DNA of 64,000 bases from Candidatus Accumulibacter phosphatis (GTDB taxonomy: Bacteria > Pseudomonadota > Gammaproteobacteria > Burkholderiales > Rhodocyclaceae): assembly GCF_012939955.1 (NCBI RefSeq), contig NZ_SPMY01000043.1:1-64000 (forward strand), given 5' to 3'. Positions 48,939 through 58,442 of the stretch are shown here, piece by piece. The position numbers and the translations under genes are program-made. The notes under the pieces were generated by a model. The model was not told where the DNA came from, did no database searches, and saw nothing but the letters and a program-made list of their open reading frames with translations. Each line of letters opens with the position of its first letter. Position 1 is the stretch's first letter.

Positions 48939-49838
48939 CTATCCTGGCCAGGCCTGCATCCGGAAAGCGTCGGCGAGAAAGTCGATCAGCAGGCGAACCT
49001 TCGGCGCGACGAACTTGCGCGATGGGTAAACCGCGTACACGCCGAGTTCGATCGAACGGTAGGCCGGCAACAGCTCGACCAGGGTTCCGGCGATCAGATC
49101 CGGGCCGACGAGGAAGGAAGGTTGCAACACGATTCCCTGATGGCGCAGCGCGGCGACCCGGCAGGTGTCGCCGTTATTGGTGCGCAGGCGCGGTGACACT
49201 TTCACCGACAGCGTGCCTTGTGGCCCCGTGAACGGCCAGTTGTCGCCCATCGAGAACAGGCTGTAGGCGACGACCGCGTGCTGCGCCAGCTCCGACGGAT
49301 GCGCCGGCGTGCCGTGATTGCGCAGATAGCTGGGGGAGGCACACAACACCAGGCGCGCCGAGGTGAGCTGGCGGCTGATCAGCGTGGAGTTGGGCAGGCG
49401 CGCGATGCGCACCGCCATGTCGAAGCCTTCCTCGACCAGATCCACCACGCGGTCGGCCAGCGTTACGTCCAGCGTCACTTTCGGGTGCAGGGCCATGAAC
49501 TCGACCCATAGCGGCGCCAGATGCAAGTGGCCGAAAGTGAAAGGGACGTTGATGCGCAGGATTCCCGTGGCCTCGCCGCTGACCGAGGTGATTTCGGCTT
49601 CCGCCTCTTCGACGCTGGCGAGCAGTTCCTCGCAACGCGCATGGAAGACCTCGCCCTCGGCCGTCAAGGACAACTTGCGGGTCGTGCGGTGTATCAAGCG
49701 CACGCCCAGGCGCGACTCCAGATCCGCGACATGGCGCGATACCGCCGCCTTGGAAAGCGCCAGCGCGTCGCAGGCACCGACAAAACTGCCGGCGTCGATC
49801 ACGGCGACGAAAACCCGCATGGCTTCGAATCGGTCCAT
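48939..49838 (-). CDS. LysR-family regulator
   Basis: A 299-residue regulator. An N-terminal winged helix ('MDRFEAMRVFVAVIDAGSF' start and 'LALSKAAVSRHVADLESRLGVRLIHRTTRKL') is followed by a periplasmic-binding-like effector domain. It belongs to the large CrgA/aromatic-type LysR group. ATG 49838 is chosen because the HTH starts there; the frame is open 67 codons further. It diverges from doxX and a dioxygenase gene, which it probably regulates. Confidence 0.92.
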   Translation of the reverse strand: MDRFEAMRVFVAVIDAGSFVGACDALALSKAAVSRHVADLESRLGVRLIHRTTRKLSLTAEGEVFHARCEELLASVEEAEAEITSVSGEATGILRINVPFTFGHLHLAPLWVEFMALHPKVTLDVTLADRVVDLVEEGFDMAVRIARLPNSTLISRQLTSARLVLCASPSYLRNHGTPAHPSELAQHAVVAYSLFSMGDNWPFTGPQGTLSVKVSPRLRTNNGDTCRVAALRHQGIVLQPSFLVGPDLIAGTLVELLPAYRSIELGVYAVYPSRKFVAPKVRLLIDFLADAFRMQAWPG

Positions 49839-49944
49839 TGGTCTCGAAATTCGGAACAGTGAATCGCATTCAAGCATGTTTATCTGCCCAGACGCAATTC
49901 CTACAATGCGCTCTTCGCTTGACCACCCTTGTCCGGAGCACCCC

Positions 49945-50406
49945 ATGAGTACCGCCAATACCACTTCCCTCCTGCAACGCGTCGTCGCTACCAACGCCGG
50001 CTGGAGCGCGCTGGCCCTGCGCATTCCCGTGGGCATCATCTTCGTTGCCCACGGCGCGCAGAAGCTGTTCGGCGCCTTTGGCGGCTACGGCCTCGAAGGT
50101 ACCGGCCAGTTCATGGCCTCGCTCGGCCTGACGCCGGGCTACCTGATGGCCTTGCTGGCGGGCAGTGCCGAGTTCTTCGGCGGTCTGGCGCTGATCGCCG
50201 GGCTGCTCGTTCGCCCTGCCGCAGCGACCCTGGTGTTCGCCATGCTTGTCGCGATCTTCAGCGTGCATATCGACAAGGGCCTGTTCATGGCCAACAACGG
50301 CTACGAATTCGCCCTGGCACTGCTCGCCGCATCGCTCTCGCTGTTGATCAGCGGCGCGGGTCGAGGGTCGCTGGATGCCATGCTGGCCGCGCGCGGCGCG
50401 CGCTGA
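49945..50406 (+). CDS. DoxX-family membrane protein
   Basis: A 153-residue inner-membrane protein with four transmembrane helices and the family signature 'LRIPVGIIFVAHGAQKLFG'. DoxX-like proteins are linked to thiosulfate:quinone oxidoreduction and to oxidative-stress membrane complexes; the exact role is unknown. Start ATG 49945 has ccggag upstream. The dioxygenase gene starts 40 bases downstream, and the LysR gene is divergent, so these form one regulatory unit. Confidence 0.9.
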   Translation: MSTANTTSLLQRVVATNAGWSALALRIPVGIIFVAHGAQKLFGAFGGYGLEGTGQFMASLGLTPGYLMALLAGSAEFFGGLALIAGLLVRPAAATLVFAMLVAIFSVHIDKGLFMANNGYEFALALLAASLSLLISGAGRGSLDAMLAARGAR

Positions 50407-50446
50407 AGCGCAGCGCGCGAACACTCATCCGACCAGGAGCGACGCC

Positions 50447-51385
50447 ATGGAACGTCTACCCAGTTTGTTCGTCTCGCACGGCGCCCCCAGCTTCGCGATG
50501 GAGCCCGGCCTGGCCGGGCCGCGACTGACGGCCCTGGGTCGCGAACTGCCCAAGCCCCGCGCGGTGCTGATCGTGTCACCGCACTGGATGACGCCCCGTC
50601 CGCAGGTCGGGATGGTGGAACGGCCGAGGACGATCCACGACTTCGGTGGCTTCGACCCGGCGCTGTACGAGATCGACTACCCGGTGGCCGGTCACCCGCA
50701 GCTGGCGCGTCGCACGCTCGATCTGCTGCAGGAAGCCGGCTGGTCGCCGCGAGCGGACGAGCGCCGCGGTCTGGACCACGGCGCCTGGGTGCCGATGCTG
50801 TACCTTTACCCCGCGGCCGACGTGCCGGTCTTCCAGGTCTCGCTGCCGTCACGGCTGGACGCCGATTCGGCCTGGACCTTCGGTCAGGCGCTCGCGCCGC
50901 TCGCCGACGACGGCGTGTTGATCGTCGGTTCGGGCAGCCTGACCCACAACCTCAACGAGGTTCGCGGCGCCCACGGCCCCCACGGCCAGCACGGGCACCA
51001 CGGTCATGACGAGGCCTATGTGGCCGAATTCGCCGCCTGGGTTCGCGAAGCCCTTGTCGCCGGCGACAGCACGCGCTTGCGCCAGACCCTCGCCTTGGCC
51101 CCGTATGCCCAACGCGCGCATCCAACCGCCGAGCATTTCTGGCCACTGCTGGTGGCCGCCGGCGCGGCTGCCACGTCCCTGCCGGCGACGGTGATCGATG
51201 GCGGCATCACGCACCGCGTGCTGGCGATGGACAGCTTTGTTTTCGGAAGAGCCGGCCGCGAAGGTCGCGAAGGTCGCGAAGGCCGGGATGACGGCATCGT
51301 GGCGAAGGAAATCCTCGACGCCGGCGGGCACTCTCTTGCGCAAGGCGATAGCGGCGAAATTCGTGGTACGGAAGCTTCCGTCTGA
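50447..51385 (+). CDS. DODA-type (LigB-like) extradiol dioxygenase, extended C terminus
   Basis: A 312-residue protein of the class III extradiol ring-cleavage/DOPA-dioxygenase (YgiD-like) family. It has 'FVSHGAPSFAMEPG', 'LIVSPHWMT', 'DHGAWVPMLYLYP' and 'GSGSLTHNLNEV', which supply the metal-binding His residues. A His-rich loop follows ('GPHGQHGHHGHDE'). Homologues end near 'VLAMDSFVFG' (residue ~265). Here ~45 extra residues follow, beginning with a 9-bp tandem repeat (cgcgaaggt, three copies, REGREGREG), probably a run-on tail. Start ATG 50447 has aggagc upstream. It follows doxX in one transcription unit. Confidence 0.88.
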   Translation: MERLPSLFVSHGAPSFAMEPGLAGPRLTALGRELPKPRAVLIVSPHWMTPRPQVGMVERPRTIHDFGGFDPALYEIDYPVAGHPQLARRTLDLLQEAGWSPRADERRGLDHGAWVPMLYLYPAADVPVFQVSLPSRLDADSAWTFGQALAPLADDGVLIVGSGSLTHNLNEVRGAHGPHGQHGHHGHDEAYVAEFAAWVREALVAGDSTRLRQTLALAPYAQRAHPTAEHFWPLLVAAGAAATSLPATVIDGGITHRVLAMDSFVFGRAGREGREGREGRDDGIVAKEILDAGGHSLAQGDSGEIRGTEASV

Positions 51386-51556
51386 ACCACCACCCAGCGC
51401 GGAGCGGGCGCGATCCAAGAACCGGCGCCACGGTTCCGGTCCCCGAAAAGCGAGTGCTTCCACTTCACGGTTGTCGGGAGTGCCGCCCTATTGCGAGCAC
51501 TCCCTACGGTAGTGATGCATTCTGGATGAGACGTTCGGCAAGCATCTCCCACCCAC

Positions 51557-51693
51557 CGTCATTGCGAAGAGGCGCAGCCGACGCGGCAATCCAGAGCTTT
51601 GGTTTTTCGCGTTGTGAATAGGTCAATGCGGCGGGGAAAGAGTTAGAGGATGGAACTGGATTGCCACGTCGGCTGCGCCTCTTCGCAATGACG
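51557..51693. repeat. MITE-like element with 38-bp terminal inverted repeats
   Basis: 51557-51594 (starting cgtcattgcgaagaggcg) and 51656-51693 are reverse complements with one mismatch, separated by 61 bases. The motif 'gtcattgcgaagagg...gcaatcca' is a known type of palindromic intergenic repeat in many proteobacteria. No transposase is encoded. Confidence 0.85.
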
Positions 51694-51752
51694 TGTGGGC
51701 TGGTGTAGTGCCGCACTCCTCATTCCTCGTTCCCGACAAGCCTTTCAGTAAA

Positions 51753-51824
51753 CCTGACAGCGGAGCGAAACCGACGCGGTAGCCGTAATTTAGAGGTCCC
51801 ATATTGCGTGTAATACGACACTAG
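51753..51824 (+). repeat. Dispersed 72-bp repeat, copy B
   Basis: Same length as, and about 80% identical to, 4069-4140 without gaps. Copy B directly abuts a 5'-truncated gene, as copy A abuts a 3'-truncated one. This suggests the repeat is an end of a mobile element that broke both. Confidence 0.75.
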
Positions 51825-51831
51825 CGACGAT

Positions 51832-52158
51832 CGCTCCGCTTCGCGCCCTCTCTCGCAAGCAACGCCGAACGCCGAAGCGCATCCGGAAATTCTCCCCGGC
51901 AGCCTGGGCCTCGAAGAATTCCGCGTCGCCGTCCAGCTCATCGAAGCGCTCTACCCCATTCGCCACGCCGCCGAAACCCTGGGCCGCCGGATCGACGACA
52001 GCTACTTCGCCGCCGGCAGCGAAGCCTACGTCCGAGCCTTGCTGGTGGGCCAGTACGCCAAAGTCCACCACATCCACACCGGCGCACTCGAAGAAACCCT
52101 CGACGACCTCGGTCGCCGCTTTGCCCGCAAGACCAGGAAGAGCACCGAAGCCCCGTAA
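51832..52158 (+). pseudogene. 5'-truncated gene of an unknown conserved protein
   Basis: The plus-strand frame is strongly coding-like for 108 codons to the stop at 52158, ending 'LGRRFARKTRKSTEAP', with 'LPGSLGLEEFRVAVQLIEAL', 'RIDDSYFAAGSEAYVRALL' and 'VGQYAKVHHI'. It has no in-frame ATG or GTG start behind a Shine-Dalgarno sequence; the frame simply opens out of the adjacent repeat. I take it as the C-terminal part of a helical conserved hypothetical protein whose start was lost when the repeat arrived. Function unknown. Confidence 0.6.
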
Positions 52159-52240
52159 AGCCAGCCCTCTGGCCGGCGGCGACCATCCCGGTCATTGTGC
52201 CGGCCAGGGGTGCCCATTCCAGGGACGGATCGATCGATCC

Positions 52241-52492
52241 ATGCCGGAGAAGCAAGGGTCCATGCCGACGATCGATCATTCCATGAAAAACATGGGAGGT
52301 TTCATGTCGCTGATAGAACGCTTCATGAAAAAGATGGAACGTTTCATCCACACGATCGACGCTTCCGTCAAAAACAAGAAACGACCGAGGTTGGCGATGA
52401 AACATTCCCTGCCAACGATAGAAGGCTTCACCACCGACAGGGAGCGATTCGCCAATCTCGGCCAATTCTGCCGTCAGATCCTCAACGACTAA
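52241..52492 (+). CDS. Small reading frame with imperfect Met-rich amphipathic repeats
   Basis: An 83-codon frame with a repeating pattern 'HSMKNMGGFMSLIERFMKKM' and 'ERFIHTIDASVKNKK', giving an amphipathic, basic, Met-rich sequence with about 11-residue periodicity. The opposite strand is also open and repetitive, so the coding strand is not certain. No Shine-Dalgarno sequence is obvious and no family is recognised. It may be a peptide, or simply a non-coding repeat array. Confidence 0.35.
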   Translation: MPEKQGSMPTIDHSMKNMGGFMSLIERFMKKMERFIHTIDASVKNKKRPRLAMKHSLPTIEGFTTDRERFANLGQFCRQILND

Positions 52493-53042
52493 GCCGCAAT
52501 CTCCAGCCACTGCACGACCCCAGCCTGCCGCTCACCAACAATGTGGAAAATCTTCCCACCTGGCCCAATTGTCGCCTCGACGAATGGTTGCCAATCAAAA
52601 AACTGCCTGCCTGATTTACAAAAGGGTAGGTGGGTGCGCTGCACGTTCACCTTGACGAAGCGCCACAAGATTCGGATGCGGAAGGTGGCACTCTGCCGGG
52701 TTTCCCGGTTTCCCGGTTTCCCGCGGGTTTCCTGCTCTTCCGGCATCAGGCAGTGCTCGGGGTGCCATTTGGAAGGGCTCTTCTGCAAATGGTGACGCAT
52801 GCCGGCCCAAGATCGGCGATTGACGGCTGCACGCGGCGTCAGCCATACTCTCCGAAGGCCGGTTGGATTTCCTCTCCTTTACGCGGCCGCCGGGCTTTCG
52901 CAGAAACCATGAAGGCATGCCACGCAGGGCGTTGACCTACGGCGCCATGCGAGCCTTTTGCGAGGGCGCGACGAGGCGTGCCGGGCCATGTTTCTCTGGT
53001 CCGGTTCATGGCCGCGAGCCACCGACAGTGACGGGGCATGAA
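52493..53042. other. Intergenic region before the DUF4157 gene
   Basis: About 550 bases. Frames here lack support, although the DUF4157 frame is open back to 52863. A short tandem of tttcccgg occurs at about 52697-52725. Confidence 0.4.
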
Positions 53043-56000
53043 ATGAGCAAACTTGCTCTCTCTCGCAGGCGTGTCTCCGACGGGGTTGCCAAATCGGCGG
53101 ACGCCGCGCGCCCGGCGACGAACTCGGGCATGCCGCGCTACCTGGAACGTCGCCCTGCCGCCGTGGCCCAACCGACCGACGCAAGCGCAGTGCCGGGCGA
53201 TGCGATCGCCGATCGCGTGATGTCGAATGCATCGGCTTTTCCGCAGGCAGGCGAATCGACACCGCCCCACTCCCGAACCAACGAGACACACGCGGCAGCG
53301 TTCGCTCTGCACGGCGTTCGAGCAAAGCTCACCGTCAGTCGTCCGCAAGATCCGGACGAGGAGGAAGCCGACCGCTTGGCGGACCAGGTCATGCGTATGC
53401 CGAGAGGCGGGCCGCTGGCGACGTCTCCGTTCGTGAACTCGGCCGGCGCGTGGGCGTCGGCGAAGGCGGAGCGCGACACGCGCAGCCCTTCCCTGTCACG
53501 AAAACCCACAGCGTCGGGCGCGGCGCCCACTGCCTCCTTCGCCGTTCCGGACCGGAACAGCGGCCGGGCCTTGAACGCGAGCGTGCGTGACTTGTTCGAG
53601 CCACGCTTTGGTCGTGATCTCGGTGACGTTCGCATCCACGACGACGCGGCGGCCGCCGATTCGGCGCGCCGGATCGGCGCGCGTGCCTATGCCTACGGTG
53701 ATCAGGTCGTCTTCGGCGTCGGCGAGTTCGCGCCCGACAGCGACGCCGGGCGGCGCCTGCTCGCCCACGAACTGACCCACGTCCTCCAGGAAAAAGAGGG
53801 TGAACAGCGCATCCGCCGCGCGCCCGAGGACGTCACGCGACTTAACCAGCTTCCCTTGTCGGCACACCGATCCCGGCCGCATTTCACCATCGCTTTCTAC
53901 ACGGTGTACGCGGAGGCGACCGGAGATCTCCCGGATTTCAAGGCACGCGTCAAGTCGGCCTGCGCCGAGAGCAGCGAGGGGCTGAATCTGGACGCGGGCA
54001 ACCAGGGCGCGGTCAACGCGGCGGCGGACGAGATGGCGGAGTTGACCGACGGCCTCACCGTCGGCGGAGCCTACCAGCCCTTCGATCTCGCCGGGGCAGT
54101 GAAGAAGCTCTACGAACTGATGCCCTCGGTACCGGGCGACATCCAGGTCACCAACTTCGGCTTCGAGTACATTTACGGGCGGCTCGTCTCACATTCGGCC
54201 GATTTCGTGGCCTTGAGCCTGCAGGAGCACGCGCACGGCCCCGATATCGACGCCGACCCCGATCTCAGCGCGGTGGCCGGCAGCAGCGACACGGCCTTCG
54301 TGCAGCTGTCGCAGGACCTGGCGCGCATCGTCGCCGCCCTCAGCGACGGCAAGAGCCTGCTGATGCTGGAGCTGGAGGGTTTGGTCAGCACGCTCGTCGA
54401 TCTCCGCAACCAGTTCGATCCGCGCGCATCGCGAGACGAGCAGGCTGAGAACTACCGGATGCGCAGCGAGCTGGCGCGTCGGGCGCTGCTCGTCAACGAC
54501 AAGCTGATGAAGATGAACGACGATCCGACGGCGCCCACACCGCTGGACACGAGCGTGGAAAAGACGCTCTCGGAAATCCGTAGGACGGCAAGAAGCGAGG
54601 AAGACACGCGCACCGCGCTCGGCGACACGAAATCGCTGCTGGCGGCACAGCCGCTCAACATGGCCGATCGGGTGGACGATCCCTTCTTCAAGGAAAGCGG
54701 GCTGAGCGAGGAGGCCGAAGGGGCGGAGATCAAGCCGCAAGTGGCGTTTCCGAAGACCACAGAGGGCTTCGCGGCCGAGGCACAGCACGACCTCGCGGAT
54801 CGGATCAACAGGCAAAGCAAGGGCCTGCAGGAGCAACTGGCCCAGATCGTCCCGCCGCACGAGGAATCGAAATACAACCTGCCCGAGTTCGCGAAAGTAC
54901 ACAAGCACTGGTTCAGCCTCTTCGGCATCGAGGCGGAGAAGGCCATGATCCAGCAGGCCGGCGCGCTGGACCTGTGGCACGGTATCCACCAGGCAACCGC
55001 CATCGGCACGCTCTCGGTGAGCGGCGACATGATGACGGCCTGGCTGCGCTACGAAACCATGAAGCAGACCATGGGCCTGCTCGGACTTTTCGTCGGCACC
55101 GGGGTTGAGCGCGAGTTCGGCAGCGTGATCGCGCAGCAGACCATGCGCCGAAAGCAGGCGCTTTCCGGAACCGGTGCCAGCGATGCGCGATACGAGTTCG
55201 CGGAGCTCTACGGCAGCGCGTCCTCCCTGACCACGGGCGGCGAGGAGGCCTCCCGCAGCAAGGTCGCCGCAGAAGGCGCCAAGACCAGTTCGGCCCAGTT
55301 CTCGCGTGCCGCAAGCGTGCCGACCTTCCTGCAGACGCAGGCTGCCCACCAGCAGGGGCTTACCCCGGCACCGCTGCCGGTGCTGGGACTGCGCAAGGTC
55401 GAGGCCAAGGAAGGTTGGAGCTATCTGGTCGAAGTTCCCGATTACCTCTCGGGAAAAACCATCGCCTACGAGCAGAAGACGGCCACGCCCGAGGTCGCGG
55501 ATTACCTGTTGGCGCAGCGCCAGCACGCCGCGACCCTCAAGAGCACGCATTCGGCCTTGGTGACGGTGTCCTCCCCCGGCAAATTCAGCAATGCCAGAAC
55601 ACTGCGGCACGTGGGGCCGACGCCCGCGCTGGAGGGCGCCCAGACCTCGCAGACTTCCAGCCTCGAGCGAGCCGACCGGGACGCGCGCGAGGCCATCGCC
55701 ATGCCCGGACGTGGCAGCAGCAAGACGGCTCCGACGGGTACCGAACTGCTGCAAGGCGCGATGCTCGACTATCTCAACTTCTTCTTCAAGGAGGGCGATT
55801 CGGCGCTGCGCGTCGCGGCGATCATCCATATGATGAATGTCGAGCACGGCATCGGCAAGGTGTTCGACAAGATGCTGGAGCCAGCGGAAATCGCCAAGGT
55901 GCTGACAAAAGCTTTCGGCATGGGCTTCGGGCTCGGCGTGCTGGCCAGTCTGGGACCGATCGGCAGCATATTGTCCTTGGGGATCGGCAAGGCGATGAAA

Positions 56001-58385
56001 GTCGCCGGCGGAAGCGACATTACGGCCGCTCTCACCGTGGCGGCATTCCTCAAGGAAGCGGCCGAAACCGGAGACTTCTTCACGGCGCGAATGATGGGCT
56101 ATCTCGGCGTTCCCATCGTCGAGGACATCAAGCAGCTCTTCGAGTCGGTGATTTCCGCCCCGGCGGCGATGGCCGGCGCGAAGGCAGCGGATGCCAGCGT
56201 CAAGGCGGTGCTGGACAAGATCAACCAGAAGCCGCCGGCAACCATCGCCGAGGCGGCCGATCTCGCGCGCGAGCTGGCGAACGCCTCGCCGGACGCGCGC
56301 GCGGACATGCTGGCCGCCATGGACAGCCATATCGCCGATATGGAAGCGCAGGGATTCGGCAAGACGCAGTCCAGCCAGGACTACGACGTCATGATCGCGT
56401 TCCGCAACGCCTTCCATCAGCAGAGCACGCTGAACCAGATGCTCGATCCGTTCACGACCAAGCTCGAAACCAAGGTGCCCGAGGAGGCGAAGACAGCGTT
56501 CGGCGGCGAGCCGTTCCGCCTGAAGACGCCGGGAGAGCGTGCCAAGCTGCTGGCGGCGATGGGCGACCTCGCCGGCAAGGTGATGCTGTTCCAGGATCCG
56601 ACGCTGCGTGGCGGCGACGCGGCGACAGTGCGGGTCCATTACGACAACGGCAAGGTGCGGATACATCACGGCAGCGAGGCCACCGCGCGCGACATCGAGC
56701 TGCACTTACCCACGGTGCGTACACTGCGCAAGTATGAGGGCTTCAGCGGGTCGGTGCGCAGCCTGCTCGCGCGCGCGATTTCCCTGCTCGGCTTCACGCA
56801 GACGCCGCAGTACGGCAGCAAGGGCTTCGAGGCCGAGCTGGAAATCAAGAAGCTGACCGAGATCCGCGACGATCTTCTCGCCCGGCAGGAAGCGATCGAT
56901 CTCAACGCGCGGCGCCTGATCGACAAGCAAATTGACAACGCGATCATCGACCGGCACATCGCCGACATCGACAAGCAGATCCTGCAGCACATGCGCGATC
57001 TCGACTCGCTGGAGGCCGGTCAGGGTTTCATCGCCGCCCGGAAGAAATCGGCTGGACTCGCGCGGGCAGAGACGCTCGGGCTGGATCAGGCGACTCCGAC
57101 GGGGCACTACTGGCGAGAGCGCGAGGGGCAGCTCGAGTTGGTATGGCAAAACGAGAAGGCAGCGGGGTACTTCCTCAATCAGGACATCCTGCGAGCGGAG
57201 ATCGCCAAGGGCAAGGCGGGCGATGCAAAGCTCGCCATTCGCCCGATCGCCGAGAACGCGTCCGCAGGTGCCCTGAAAGCGACTTCGATCGGGTTGGGAG
57301 ACGCGCCGAAAGGACATCATTGGCGCGAGGACACGACCGGCGGGCTCACGCTCATACGCACGGACGAGAAGGCGCCGCACTTCTGGTTCGACCACGACGC
57401 CTACAGCAAGGCTGCAGACAAGTCGAAACCCTCGAAGTTCATCCGCCCGATCGCGGAGAAAGCAGACAGCGATTCGGCGTCATTCGACGCCAAGACCTGG
57501 GACGAAGCCTACGGCGAGCTCGGTGGCGGCGAGGCGAAGTCATCGTTCGGCAAGTTCACCAAAGTGATCGGCGAACTCGGCGTCGACAAGGTCGCGATCA
57601 TCGACAAGATGAAGCAAACGGAAGGCGGGGATTCACGAGGCGATTCGCCGACCGGACTCAAGATCAGAACGATTCGGCACACGACCAAGCAGCACTTCAT
57701 CGATGAAGTCATCCTGCCCCACCTGATCGATCCCAAGTCCCTGGCGGATTCACCGCGCTACCAGGCGCTGATCGATCAGGGCATTAATCCGCGCGAGGCC
57801 CAGATCGCCGCCAGCCACGAGCGTCTGCTCCGCATCACGCGCCAGCTCGACAGCGCCGACATCGGTAGCCTGGGCGAAAAGTGGCACACCCACTGGTTCG
57901 CGCAAACCGGCGACAAGACGCAGTTCAGCGTCAGCCAGAAGGATATCTCCGATCGGTACTCGGGCACCGACCTCGGTCAGGATCGCAATCTCGACCTGCT
58001 GAAGCTCGTGGGCGACGAACAGGCCGATCTGGTGGAAATCAAGAACCTCTCCTCGCCGGTCGGCGAGCGCGAAAGGGGCGAACTGGACGCGCACCTCGCG
58101 CTACAGGGCAAGGATGTCATGATGCCGGGCGCGGCAGGGGCCAAGGCGACGCCGCGAACGATTCGCATGGTCGTATGGGTGATCCTGAATCCCGATTTCC
58201 TGACCTCCAATGCGAACGTCGTATTCATGACGGATCGGCTGAAGAAGAACGCGTCCCTGGAGTTCCGCGTCTACGACGACAACGGGAAGATGGTTTCGGT
58301 CACCGGCGCGAACTATCGGACGGTGCTGGCCGGGCTGGCCGCCGCGGCGAAGAAGTCGAAGGCTGCGCGCGAGGCGGAGCCTTGA
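53043..58385 (+). CDS. Giant DUF4157 protein, candidate polymorphic toxin with PD-(D/E)XK nuclease end
   Basis: About 1,780 residues. Near residue 240 is the DUF4157 domain ('FGRDLGDVRIHDDAAAADSARRI' then the HExxH motif in 'LLAHELTHVLQE'), a metalloprotease-like module common in effectors of extracellular contractile injection systems and other secreted toxins. A long helical middle follows, with a hydrophobic segment near residues 955-990 ('GFGLGVLASLGPIGSILSLG'). Two related repeats contain 'GHYWRE'/'GHHWRE' and 'IRPIAE' (residues ~1350-1460). The C-terminal domain has Glu in 'LGEKWHTHW' and 'ADLVEIKNL', like a PD-(D/E)XK nuclease. Start ATG 53043 (MSKLALSRRR) is chosen over 52863 because an acgggg element precedes it and upstream codons look non-native. 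No secretion genes are adjacent, and function is inference. Confidence 0.82.
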   Translation: MSKLALSRRRVSDGVAKSADAARPATNSGMPRYLERRPAAVAQPTDASAVPGDAIADRVMSNASAFPQAGESTPPHSRTNETHAAAFALHGVRAKLTVSRPQDPDEEEADRLADQVMRMPRGGPLATSPFVNSAGAWASAKAERDTRSPSLSRKPTASGAAPTASFAVPDRNSGRALNASVRDLFEPRFGRDLGDVRIHDDAAAADSARRIGARAYAYGDQVVFGVGEFAPDSDAGRRLLAHELTHVLQEKEGEQRIRRAPEDVTRLNQLPLSAHRSRPHFTIAFYTVYAEATGDLPDFKARVKSACAESSEGLNLDAGNQGAVNAAADEMAELTDGLTVGGAYQPFDLAGAVKKLYELMPSVPGDIQVTNFGFEYIYGRLVSHSADFVALSLQEHAHGPDIDADPDLSAVAGSSDTAFVQLSQDLARIVAALSDGKSLLMLELEGLVSTLVDLRNQFDPRASRDEQAENYRMRSELARRALLVNDKLMKMNDDPTAPTPLDTSVEKTLSEIRRTARSEEDTRTALGDTKSLLAAQPLNMADRVDDPFFKESGLSEEAEGAEIKPQVAFPKTTEGFAAEAQHDLADRINRQSKGLQEQLAQIVPPHEESKYNLPEFAKVHKHWFSLFGIEAEKAMIQQAGALDLWHGIHQATAIGTLSVSGDMMTAWLRYETMKQTMGLLGLFVGTGVEREFGSVIAQQTMRRKQALSGTGASDARYEFAELYGSASSLTTGGEEASRSKVAAEGAKTSSAQFSRAASVPTFLQTQAAHQQGLTPAPLPVLGLRKVEAKEGWSYLVEVPDYLSGKTIAYEQKTATPEVADYLLAQRQHAATLKSTHSALVTVSSPGKFSNARTLRHVGPTPALEGAQTSQTSSLERADRDAREAIAMPGRGSSKTAPTGTELLQGAMLDYLNFFFKEGDSALRVAAIIHMMNVEHGIGKVFDKMLEPAEIAKVLTKAFGMGFGLGVLASLGPIGSILSLGIGKAMKVAGGSDITAALTVAAFLKEAAETGDFFTARMMGYLGVPIVEDIKQLFESVISAPAAMAGAKAADASVKAVLDKINQKPPATIAEAADLARELANASPDARADMLAAMDSHIADMEAQGFGKTQSSQDYDVMIAFRNAFHQQSTLNQMLDPFTTKLETKVPEEAKTAFGGEPFRLKTPGERAKLLAAMGDLAGKVMLFQDPTLRGGDAATVRVHYDNGKVRIHHGSEATARDIELHLPTVRTLRKYEGFSGSVRSLLARAISLLGFTQTPQYGSKGFEAELEIKKLTEIRDDLLARQEAIDLNARRLIDKQIDNAIIDRHIADIDKQILQHMRDLDSLEAGQGFIAARKKSAGLARAETLGLDQATPTGHYWREREGQLELVWQNEKAAGYFLNQDILRAEIAKGKAGDAKLAIRPIAENASAGALKATSIGLGDAPKGHHWREDTTGGLTLIRTDEKAPHFWFDHDAYSKAADKSKPSKFIRPIAEKADSDSASFDAKTWDEAYGELGGGEAKSSFGKFTKVIGELGVDKVAIIDKMKQTEGGDSRGDSPTGLKIRTIRHTTKQHFIDEVILPHLIDPKSLADSPRYQALIDQGINPREAQIAASHERLLRITRQLDSADIGSLGEKWHTHWFAQTGDKTQFSVSQKDISDRYSGTDLGQDRNLDLLKLVGDEQADLVEIKNLSSPVGERERGELDAHLALQGKDVMMPGAAGAKATPRTIRMVVWVILNPDFLTSNANVVFMTDRLKKNASLEFRVYDDNGKMVSVTGANYRTVLAGLAAAAKKSKAAREAEP

Positions 58386-58442
58386 GCCGCCGCGATCGAA
58401 GACCCCGGTGCGCTTGGCAAGCGCGCTCAAGATTGCAGCAAG

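Larger units (their letters stand above)
51386..51831. other. Mobile-DNA-like intergenic segment
   Basis: About 445 bases with no gene. It holds a MITE-like inverted-repeat unit (51557-51693) and the second copy of the 72-bp dispersed repeat (51753-51824), then runs into the truncated gene at 51832. Confidence 0.7.

Noticed and set aside
51938-52510. 190-codon minus-strand frame with FHLFHEAFYQRH-like repeats
   Set aside because: Repetitive on both strands and overlaps a plus-strand truncated gene with better coding signal; I cannot support it.
54189-56705. Long minus-strand frame (838 codons) opposite the DUF4157 gene
   Set aside because: No recognisable domain and low-quality composition; the plus strand carries clear family motifs.
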